From contig CANCOC010000029.1 in assembly GCA_947379755.1 (NCBI GenBank), forward strand, positions 1-38,993: a DNA stretch of 38,993 bases, written 5' to 3'. This stretch comes from Alcaligenaceae bacterium (GTDB lineage: Bacteria > Pseudomonadota > Gammaproteobacteria > Burkholderiales > Burkholderiaceae_B). The stretch's first letter is position 1. Every line of letters starts with the position of its first letter. The translations under genes were made by a program, and so were the position numbers. The notes below the pieces were generated by a model. It was given only the letters and a program-made list of their open reading frames with translations, was not told where the DNA came from and did no database searches. Positions 32,669 to 38,993 of this stretch are shown piece by piece.

Positions 32669-33469
32669 ATGCATCCAATGCTTAATACCGCCATCAAGGC
32701 GGCCCGGCGCGCCGGAACCATCATTAACCGCGCGAGCATTGATCTTGATCGCATCCAGGTGTCCCGAAAAGGCCCCAGCGATTATGTCACGGAAGTCGAC
32801 CGCGCCGCCGAAGAAGCCATTATCGACGTGCTGCAATCGGCCTATCCAGATCACGCCTTCCTGGCTGAAGAGTCAGGCCAGCATGGTCACGCCAAAGAAG
32901 GTGAGCACCACGAAAACGAGTGGGTCATTGACCCGCTTGATGGGACCACCAACTTTATTCATGGATTTCCGACCTACGCGATCTCGATCGCTTTGCGCCA
33001 GCGCGGTCAGGTCATGCACGCCGTGATCTTTGATCCCGCACGCAACGAAATGTTCACTGCCAGCCGTGGCGGTGGTGCGTTTCTCAATGATCGCCGGATG
33101 CGCGTTTCGACGCAAACCAAATTTCACGATGCCTTGCTTGGCGCACGCTGGCCTGGCTCCAAGCTGCCTGATGAGCTCGCTGCCCCAAGGTTTGCTGAGC
33201 TGGCACGCGGCTGCGCAGGGCTGCGCAGGACCGGTTCCTCTGTTCTGGATCTGGTCTACGTCGCGGTCGGACGTCTGGATGGCTTTTGTGGACTGGGCCT
33301 CAAACCCTGGGATCTTGCTGCGGCAAGTCTGATGGTGCTTGAGGCAGGTGGCCTGATCTCTGATCTCGAAGGTGAGCAGACCTGGGGTGATACCGGCAAT
33401 GTGCTGGCGGCTACTCCCAAAATCTTCACGCAGATGCTGGCGCACCTGAATGGGCCGGGCTCTAAATAG
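32669..33469 (+). CDS. suhB: Inositol-1-monophosphatase family protein SuhB
   Basis: 266 residues, FIG-superfamily phosphatase. Metal-binding motifs are EESG (near residue 70), IDPLDGTTNFIHG (near 88-100) and LKPWDLAAASLMVLEAGG in the C-terminal half. The protein dephosphorylates inositol phosphates with Mg2+ and in E. coli also acts in rRNA antitermination. Synteny with trmJ in the opposite direction is common in this class. The length is normal. No strong ribosome site precedes the ATG. Confidence 0.94.
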   Translation: MHPMLNTAIKAARRAGTIINRASIDLDRIQVSRKGPSDYVTEVDRAAEEAIIDVLQSAYPDHAFLAEESGQHGHAKEGEHHENEWVIDPLDGTTNFIHGFPTYAISIALRQRGQVMHAVIFDPARNEMFTASRGGGAFLNDRRMRVSTQTKFHDALLGARWPGSKLPDELAAPRFAELARGCAGLRRTGSSVLDLVYVAVGRLDGFCGLGLKPWDLAAASLMVLEAGGLISDLEGEQTWGDTGNVLAATPKIFTQMLAHLNGPGSK

Positions 33470-33523
33470 CCCTGTCACATTTATCCGTTACCATTGAGTG
33501 CTTAGCAACTTTCGGAGCCCTCA

Positions 33524-35107
33524 ATGGAGTGGCTGCTTGACCCAACAATCTGGGTTGGGCTCTTTACCCTGGTCGTTCTTGAAATTGTCCTGGGTATTGA
33601 TAACCTGATTTTTATTGCGATCCTGGCGGAAAAACTTCCGCCGGCTGTACGAGACCGCGCTCGTATTATTGGCTTGTCGCTCGCCCTGCTGATGCGATTG
33701 GGACTGCTGGCAGGTATGTCCAAGCTAGCCCGGCTCACAGCACCCCTGGTTTCTTTTGCAGGCTTTGATTTTTCAGGGCGTGACCTGATCCTGATGGTGG
33801 GCGGCTTTTTCCTCATCTTCAAAGGCACGCTTGAATTACACGAGCGCCTCGAAGGGCAGCGCCAGCAAGCCTCGGGCGCACGCGCATATGCCGATTTCTG
33901 GGTGATTGTGACTCAGATTGTCGTGCTTGATGCTGTGTTTTCACTTGACGCTGTCATTACTGCAGTCGGCATGGTCGAACATTTGTCGGTCATGATGCTG
34001 GCTGTGATCATTGCCGTGGGGATCATGCTGCTGGCTTCCAAGCCTCTGACGCGCTTTGTCAATGCACATCCCACAGTTGTGGTGCTGTGTCTTGGATTTT
34101 TGCTGATGATTGGCTTTTCGCTGGTTGCAGAAGCATTTGGCTTCAAAGTTCCCAAAGGTTACCTGTACGCAGCGATTGGCTTCTCGGTCACAATTGAGTT
34201 TCTGAATCAGCTTGCCCGTCACAAAGGACTCAAACTGCAGTCCGTTCGTCCCATGCGTGAGCGCACTGCCGAAGCCGTTCTGCGGATGCTGGGCAAGCAA
34301 CTGCCAGACGAAGCGGCCCAGGCGGCGACCGATGAGCCCGGTATGCAGCCTGCGCTGACCTTTGGCGTTGAAGAGCGCAACATGGTCAGTGGCGTGCTGA
34401 CGCTCGCTGAGCGTTCGATTCACTCCGTCATGACGCCGCGCACTGAGGTGTCATGGGTGAATCTTGATGATGACCCTTTGCTGATACAAAAGCAGATTGC
34501 CCTGGCACCTCACAGTTTTTTTCCGGTGTGCCGCGGCTCGCTTGATAATATTCAGGGAATCGGTCGGGCAAAGGACATGATTGCAGATCTGATTACCCAC
34601 GGCCATATCCGTCGCGTCAGTTTGCGTGATCCGATCATGGTGCATGACACGATCAGCATTATCAGTCTGATGGACACACTTAAACGTTCGCGCGGGCAGC
34701 TTGTGCTGGTCGCTGATGAGTTCGGTACGATTGAGGGCCTAGTGACGCCAATCGATGTATTTGAGGCGATTGCGGGTGAGTTTCCGGACGAAGACGAGAC
34801 CCCCGATATCATTTCAGAAGGCGATGGTCACTGGAAAGTGGATGGTGCGGCTGATCTGCACCATCTCGAACAGGTGCTCGAGACCGAAGGCCTGGTCGAT
34901 GATGATGAGGACTACACCACACTGGCAGGCTATCTTTTATCCAGATTTGGACACTTGCCCGTTCCCGGTGATGCGTGTGAATTTACCAGTGGGCGTGCCA
35001 GGTTCAAGTTTGAAGTGATGCAGATTGATGGCCGGCGGATTGCGCAGGTCAATATTCAAAAACTGAATGATTCTGCCGACCAGTCGAACGGTGTCGACTT
35101 CGGTTAA
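33524..35107 (+). CDS. TerC-family membrane protein with CBS and CorC_HlyC domains
   Basis: 527 residues. Residues 1-215 are a TerC-type membrane domain of about seven helices, with the acidic intramembrane segments [14 protein letters not shown] and [15 protein letters not shown] that bind cations in this family. A pair of CBS domains follows (about 290-420; [36 protein letters not shown]). A CorC/HlyC transporter-associated domain ends the chain (about 440-515; [17 protein letters not shown]). This is the YegH/YoaE architecture. Recent work links TerC proteins to manganese export, but the substrate of this branch is not settled. It stands alone between suhB and convergent lpxH. Confidence 0.9.
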   Translation: MEWLLDPTIWVGLFTLVVLEIVLGIDNLIFIAILAEKLPPAVRDRARIIGLSLALLMRLGLLAGMSKLARLTAPLVSFAGFDFSGRDLILMVGGFFLIFKGTLELHERLEGQRQQASGARAYADFWVIVTQIVVLDAVFSLDAVITAVGMVEHLSVMMLAVIIAVGIMLLASKPLTRFVNAHPTVVVLCLGFLLMIGFSLVAEAFGFKVPKGYLYAAIGFSVTIEFLNQLARHKGLKLQSVRPMRERTAEAVLRMLGKQLPDEAAQAATDEPGMQPALTFGVEERNMVSGVLTLAERSIHSVMTPRTEVSWVNLDDDPLLIQKQIALAPHSFFPVCRGSLDNIQGIGRAKDMIADLITHGHIRRVSLRDPIMVHDTISIISLMDTLKRSRGQLVLVADEFGTIEGLVTPIDVFEAIAGEFPDEDETPDIISEGDGHWKVDGAADLHHLEQVLETEGLVDDDEDYTTLAGYLLSRFGHLPVPGDACEFTSGRARFKFEVMQIDGRRIAQVNIQKLNDSADQSNGVDFG

Positions 35108-35121
35108 AACCTGGTGAGAGA

Positions 35122-35141
35122 TCTCCTCCTTGCGGGGGAGA
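35122..35141 (+). terminator. Hairpin after the TerC-CBS gene
   Basis: TCTCCTCC pairs with GGGGGAGA (one G-T wobble) around a four-base loop, 14 bases after the stop. It sits between convergent genes. There is no T-run, so the terminator role is tentative. Confidence 0.45.
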
Positions 35142-35158
35142 CTCTGACTCAGATCTTA

Positions 35159-35938
35159 TCAAGCGTGATCAAGATCGAATAAGGCAGGGCCTTCTTCGTC
35201 AATGACCATCCACCCGCCGCGTGGTGGCTGTTTGTCAGCAAGGTGATCGCAATCCCAGTCCGGCAGGACCCAGCGTTCACACACGTTGCCATCTACCGTC
35301 AACACATTGCGCCCCGGGCGATGGGTATGACCATGCACAACCAGTGAAACACCTGCCGCACGAATGGCTTGTGCGACAGCGTCTGCATTGACATCCATGA
35401 TTTCGCTGGTTTTGTTCTGGTTGGCTGCCATACTTTCGCCGCGCGCCTGTGCTGCAAGCGTCAGGCGCTCTGGAATACTGCGCGCCAGAAAACCAGCCTG
35501 CCAGGCAGGGTTGCGTACCATGGCACGAAACTGCTGATAGGCTACATCGTCTGTACAGTACTCATCGCCATGGCTGAGCAACAGCGTGCGCGCGCCAATT
35601 GTGATCAGGACTTCTTCGGGCAGCAGACGCGCACCCAGACCGACAGCAAGTGCCTCGCCCATCAGGAAATCCCGATTACCACGACCCAGCCAGACCGGAA
35701 TTTTAGCTGCACAGGCTTTGAGTGCCATCAGGTCCTGGGCGAGCCAGGGCGGGGCGACTACTGCAACGTCATCCCCAATCCAGGCATCAAAAATATCGCC
35801 AGGCAGCAGCAAGGCCTGGGCCTCGCTTGCAGCAAGTTTTAAAAACTCGCGAAAGGCTTCTGAGGTCCCTACAGTGTGCTGGCCCAGATGAACATCCGAA
35901 GCCAGCCACACAGGTCCTGCAAGGGCGATCTTATTCAA
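35159..35938 (-). CDS. lpxH: UDP-2,3-diacylglucosamine pyrophosphatase LpxH
   Basis: 259 residues, calcineurin-like metallophosphatase. The metal-site motifs are ASDVHLG (Asp15, His17), [33 protein letters not shown] and VHGHTHRPG. LpxH removes UMP from UDP-diacylglucosamine, the fourth step of lipid A synthesis, at the inner membrane surface. The start is TTG at 35938, overlapping the ppiB stop by eight bases, with AAGG upstream; a GTG at 35911 is the alternative. It is the last gene of a TPR-ppiB-lpxH operon. Confidence 0.93.
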   Translation of the reverse strand: MNKIALAGPVWLASDVHLGQHTVGTSEAFREFLKLAASEAQALLLPGDIFDAWIGDDVAVVAPPWLAQDLMALKACAAKIPVWLGRGNRDFLMGEALAVGLGARLLPEEVLITIGARTLLLSHGDEYCTDDVAYQQFRAMVRNPAWQAGFLARSIPERLTLAAQARGESMAANQNKTSEIMDVNADAVAQAIRAAGVSLVVHGHTHRPGRNVLTVDGNVCERWVLPDWDCDHLADKQPPRGGWMVIDEEGPALFDLDHA

Positions 35939-36575
35939 TGACGACAGCCTTGGTGATCATGAGATCTTCGACGGGTACGTTTTGATGAAAGCCACTGTTG
36001 GCAGTCTTGACGGCTTTCATTTTGTCGATGACGTCCTGGCCTTCAACGACTTCGCCAAATACGGCGTAGCCCCAGCCGTTTGAGGTCGGTGCTGTGTGGT
36101 TCAGGAATTCGTTGTTGGCAACGTTGATGAAAAACTGTGACGAGGCTGAATGGGGCTCATTCGTGCGTGCCATCGCAAGCGTGTACTTGTTGTTTTTCAA
36201 ACCGTTGTTGGCTTCGTTTTCAATCTGTGGCTTGGTCGCTTTTTGTTTCATTCCTGGCTCAAAACCGCCGCCCTGGACCATAAAACCATCAATCACGCGG
36301 TGAAAGACAGTGCCGTTATAAAAGCCGTCATTGACGTAAGCCAAAAAGTTAGCCACCGTCTTAGGTGCTTTGGCTGCATCGAGGGAAATAACAAAGTCAC
36401 CCAGATTGGTGCTCATTTTGACGCGGGGATTCGTGCTCATGGAATTAAGGCCTTGTTTTGGTGGAGTCGAGTTGGAAGGGGGCGCAGCAAGTGCGCTGGA
36501 GGACACCATCGGAATCATACCGACCAGTGCAAGGTTACGCACCAGGCGTAACCAGAAAAAACGTCTGTTCATCAT
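35931..36575 (-). CDS. ppiB: Cyclophilin-type peptidyl-prolyl isomerase with signal peptide
   Basis: 214 residues. The cyclophilin domain (about 52-212) has [18 protein letters not shown], the active-site Arg in the first, [17 protein letters not shown], and [14 protein letters not shown]. The first 31 residues look like a signal peptide (basic [12 protein letters not shown], hydrophobic core, cut near ALAAP), suggesting a periplasmic enzyme. A second ATG at 36440, with AAGG upstream, begins [16 protein letters not shown], the way cytoplasmic PpiB proteins begin. Two products from one gene are possible. The start overlaps the TPR gene stop by four bases. Confidence 0.9.
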   Translation of the reverse strand: MMNRRFFWLRLVRNLALVGMIPMVSSSALAAPPSNSTPPKQGLNSMSTNPRVKMSTNLGDFVISLDAAKAPKTVANFLAYVNDGFYNGTVFHRVIDGFMVQGGGFEPGMKQKATKPQIENEANNGLKNNKYTLAMARTNEPHSASSQFFINVANNEFLNHTAPTSNGWGYAVFGEVVEGQDVIDKMKAVKTANSGFHQNVPVEDLMITKAVVIE

Positions 36576-37354
36576 TTTGGAGCTGCCTCGGCATGTGCCT
36601 CAATTAATGCTTTTACGCCACGGATCTTGGCCCGTGCACCGGGTGCACCGGCTTCGGCCGCGCGTTGATAGGCTTGCAGCGCGATACTCAGCTGCACGTC
36701 ACCCAGATTTGATTGCGCAAAGGCGTATTTTGGATTGATCATGATGGCCATTTCAAGTGCACGTCTGGCCTGGTCAAGTTCGCCACGCTGCACGTAGATG
36801 ACCGCAAGGTTATTCCACGGCTCCGGCAACTCTGGAAAGCGCATGGTCATTTTTTGGTAAATCGCTTCGGCCTCGTTGGTGCGCTTGAGCGCTGTCATGA
36901 CGCGCGCCTGCTGAAACATTAGTTGTACATCGGTACCCGGACTGCTGCGGTTGGCCTCTACTGCCATGCGCTTTTCGAGTTCTTCGAGCGCTTCTTGGTT
37001 ACGACCGAGTCGAATCAGACCTTCGATCCGGTTGGTGATATCTGTCGCCGTAAGCGGGATACGCGTGTCCACGGAGGGTGCGATGGCTTCGAGCAGTTTG
37101 GCCAGGCCGTCCCAGCCTGCTTCTGGTTCTTTGTCACCAATCACAATATTGGCCTTAGCACCTGGCATGGCTGAGGGCATATTGCTATTGGGGTTGGTGG
37201 AGTTGTTCTGACCATTGGCAAGCGGATTGATGGCGCCAGGCAGGGTTCCATAGCCAGGCGTCCCCATATAGCTTTGCGCGCAGGCAAACTCCGGCAACAG
37301 CATTGCCGAGCAAACCATGATCAGGACGTAATAAACTTTTTTATGCAGAGTCAA
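36572..37354 (-). CDS. Exported TPR-repeat protein
   Basis: 260 residues. The start is TTG at 37354, preferred because it keeps the Lys-Lys of the signal peptide ([20 protein letters not shown], cut near ACAQS) and has GAGG upstream. A Gly/Asn/Pro-rich stretch (30-70) follows, then three to four TPR units (about 105-255), such as [34 protein letters not shown] and [20 protein letters not shown]. TPRs bind other proteins. It is a recurring neighbour of ppiB and lpxH in this group, and no specific function is known to me. The promoter must lie in the 69-base gap shared with cysS. Confidence 0.8.
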   Translation of the reverse strand: MTLHKKVYYVLIMVCSAMLLPEFACAQSYMGTPGYGTLPGAINPLANGQNNSTNPNSNMPSAMPGAKANIVIGDKEPEAGWDGLAKLLEAIAPSVDTRIPLTATDITNRIEGLIRLGRNQEALEELEKRMAVEANRSSPGTDVQLMFQQARVMTALKRTNEAEAIYQKMTMRFPELPEPWNNLAVIYVQRGELDQARRALEMAIMINPKYAFAQSNLGDVQLSIALQAYQRAAEAGAPGARAKIRGVKALIEAHAEAAPK

Positions 37355-37423
37355 GGCGTGAAATCCTCAATTGCTATACTTAACGATCCGCATTTTAGCC
37401 TTGCTTTGGGCCTTCCGTATCGC

Positions 37424-38902
37424 ATGCTACAGATTTACGACTCCCTCTCTCGATCAAAACGTCCATTTACCCCTGTTCAGGCTGGCAAAGTTGGCCTGTA
37501 TGTATGCGGGATGACTGTCTACGACTGGTGCCATCTGGGACATGCCCGGATGCTCGTGAGCTTTGATATTGTCCAGCGCTGGTTGCGGGTGGCCGGATTT
37601 GAGGTCAATTATGTGCGCAACATCACGGATATTGACGACAAAATAATCAAGCGGGCAGTTGAGTCCAACCGCCGGATCGGTGAAGTGACAGATTTTTATA
37701 TTGCCGCCATGCATGCGGACGAGGATGCGCTGGGCGTTCAGGCGCCTGATCACCAGCCCCGTGCGACAGAGTACGTGGGCGATATGCTCGACATCATCGG
37801 GCAGCTCGAAAAAAATGGTCTTGCTTATCACGCTGATGATGGCGATGTGAATTTTGCAGTCCGCGAATTCCCCGGCTATGGCAAGCTTTCAGGCAAGTCC
37901 CTGGACGATTTGCGGGCAGGTGAGCGTGTGGCCGTGGCTTCGTCCAAGCGTGACCCACTGGATTTTGTTCTGTGGAAGTCCGCTAAGGCACACGAGCCCG
38001 CCGATACCCGCTGGGACTCACCCTACGGCTGGGGGCGGCCAGGCTGGCACATCGAGTGCTCGGCCATGAGCAAGGCCCTGCTGGGTATGCCTCTGGATAT
38101 CCATGGTGGGGGTCCTGACCTGAAATTCCCTCACCACGAAAACGAAATTGCGCAAACCGAAGGTGCCTTCGGTGGAACCCTTGCCAATAACTGGATGCAT
38201 TGCGGCCCCCTGATGGTAGATGCCGAAAAAATGTCCAAGTCGCTGGGCAACTTCCGCACCATTCGCCAGACCGTGGGTATGCCTGATCAGCCATCTGATC
38301 GTGCGCAGTATCAGGTCAACCCGCGTGAAGCAGAAATGCTGCGTTTCTTTATCGTGCGCAATCATTACCGCAGCATGCAGAACTATGCTCCAGATAATCT
38401 GGTCGATGCCCAGGTGTCGCTCGATCGTCTGTACCAGACCTTGCAAAATACTCCGCCTGCGGGCGTGGTCGCACCCGACTGGACTCAACCAGAAGCCCTG
38501 GCGTTTCGTGCCGCCATGGATGATGATTTTAATTCTGCAGGTGCGGTGGCCGCGCTGTTTGAGTTGGCCACGCAGGTTAACCGCAGCAAGGATGCCGCCA
38601 TCAGCGCACAGTTGCGCGCACTTGGTGGGGTACTGGGACTCCTGCAGCAAGATCCTGGTGCGTATTTTCAAAGTCCGACACGCTATACCCGCCGCGCCAT
38701 CGAACAGGGTGTCGCTGGTCAGGCAGCATCGTCTGGTGCGGCCCTTTCAGAAAACGAGATTGAAGAACTGATTCAGGCGCGCGCAGCGGCCAAGCAGGCT
38801 AAGAAGTTTGCCGAATCCGACGCAATTCGTGCCAAACTGAAAGACGCAGGGATCGAACTCGATGACAAGCCAGGTGGCTTGACGCAGTGGCGACGTGCTT
38901 GA
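37424..38902 (+). CDS. cysS: Cysteinyl-tRNA synthetase
   Basis: 492 residues from ATG 37424; the frame is open further upstream but family alignment begins at [10 protein letters not shown]. The class I signatures are HLGH (37-40, in [15 protein letters not shown]) and KMSKS (269-273). Zinc ligands that select cysteine are Cys28, Cys212, His237 and Glu241 ([18 protein letters not shown]). The enzyme charges tRNA-Cys. It faces away from the TPR gene. A TATACT at 37373 region could be its -10, without a clear -35. A DNA glycosylase gene starts ten bases after the stop. Confidence 0.97.
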   Translation: MLQIYDSLSRSKRPFTPVQAGKVGLYVCGMTVYDWCHLGHARMLVSFDIVQRWLRVAGFEVNYVRNITDIDDKIIKRAVESNRRIGEVTDFYIAAMHADEDALGVQAPDHQPRATEYVGDMLDIIGQLEKNGLAYHADDGDVNFAVREFPGYGKLSGKSLDDLRAGERVAVASSKRDPLDFVLWKSAKAHEPADTRWDSPYGWGRPGWHIECSAMSKALLGMPLDIHGGGPDLKFPHHENEIAQTEGAFGGTLANNWMHCGPLMVDAEKMSKSLGNFRTIRQTVGMPDQPSDRAQYQVNPREAEMLRFFIVRNHYRSMQNYAPDNLVDAQVSLDRLYQTLQNTPPAGVVAPDWTQPEALAFRAAMDDDFNSAGAVAALFELATQVNRSKDAAISAQLRALGGVLGLLQQDPGAYFQSPTRYTRRAIEQGVAGQAASSGAALSENEIEELIQARAAAKQAKKFAESDAIRAKLKDAGIELDDKPGGLTQWRRA

Positions 38903-38912
38903 AGCGAGCCAC

Positions 38913-38993
38913 ATGACAACCTCGGATCTCCTGGATAGCAAGCCCGAATATTGGGATTCTGCTCTGACGCAGCTGATGAAGCGTGATCGGATC
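38913..38993 (+). CDS. DNA-3-methyladenine glycosylase II-like, N-terminal fragment
   Basis: Only the first 27 residues are inside the window, running off the right edge. They contain KPEYWDSALTQLMKRDRI, which resembles the start of AlkA-type HhH-GPD glycosylases of Burkholderiales, where this gene often follows cysS. Such enzymes remove alkylated purines in base excision repair. The catalytic part is not visible, so the call depends on this short match and on position. Confidence 0.6.
   Translation, partial: MTTSDLLDSKPEYWDSALTQLMKRDRI

Overview
The window looks like a chromosome segment of a betaproteobacterium of the order Burkholderiales, most like the Alcaligenaceae (Bordetella, Achromobacter, Advenella or Orrella type). 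The basis is gene content and protein resemblance: dapA followed directly by the lipoprotein gene bamC, a Bug-type solute-binding protein, a short CysE with a C-terminal tail, a pcaIJ-like CoA-transferase and a complete ureDABCEFG operon. By eye the backbone is moderately GC-rich. The stretch from about 14.57 to 22.75 kb is clearly AT-rich. No phage, insertion sequence, integrase or CRISPR array was seen.

Layout. 1-2526: 3' end of an IlvD/Edd-family dehydratase, an RraA-like protein, tRNA-His on the minus strand and a cardiolipin synthase. 2528-5259: an unusual fused EamA-transporter/solute-binding protein on the minus strand, then a secreted parvulin. 5338-8963: tRNA-Arg(TCT) on the minus strand, yciO, an M50 protease, dapA and bamC, closed by a strong terminator. 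8964-9286 is the only gene-free stretch over 300 bases. It holds that terminator, three phased TTGGTGC repeats that resemble NtrC half-sites, an imperfect inverted repeat and a near-perfect sigma-54 promoter. 9287-14561: urease operon ureD-A-B-C-E-F-G. 14719-22744: an AT-rich minus-strand island of eight genes. 22896-26882: ribosomal oxygenase (roxA/ycfD type) and mutS on the minus strand. 27146-30809: an ArsB/SLC13-type permease, a Bug binding protein and the two CoA-transferase subunits. 30877-38993: cysE and trmJ (minus), suhB and a TerC-CBS membrane protein (plus), a TPR protein, ppiB and lpxH (minus), cysS (plus) and the start of a DNA-3-methyladenine glycosylase.

How the genes work together. 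The urease operon has structural and nickel-insertion genes and appears to be switched on by nitrogen limitation. The AT-rich island holds a sugar aminotransferase, a TPR/OGT-like GT41 glycosyltransferase, an acyl carrier protein, a KAS III enzyme, a short-chain dehydrogenase, a NeuD/PglD-type N-acyltransferase, a Rieske oxygenase and an FkbM methyltransferase. Together these look like a pathway that builds a short acyl chain on a dedicated ACP, transfers it to an amino sugar, decorates it and attaches the sugar to protein, probably flagellin. This resembles the viosamine-type flagellin glycosylation islands of Pseudomonas, but with a Rieske non-haem iron oxygenase that I do not know from those loci. 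It is the best candidate for an undescribed system here.
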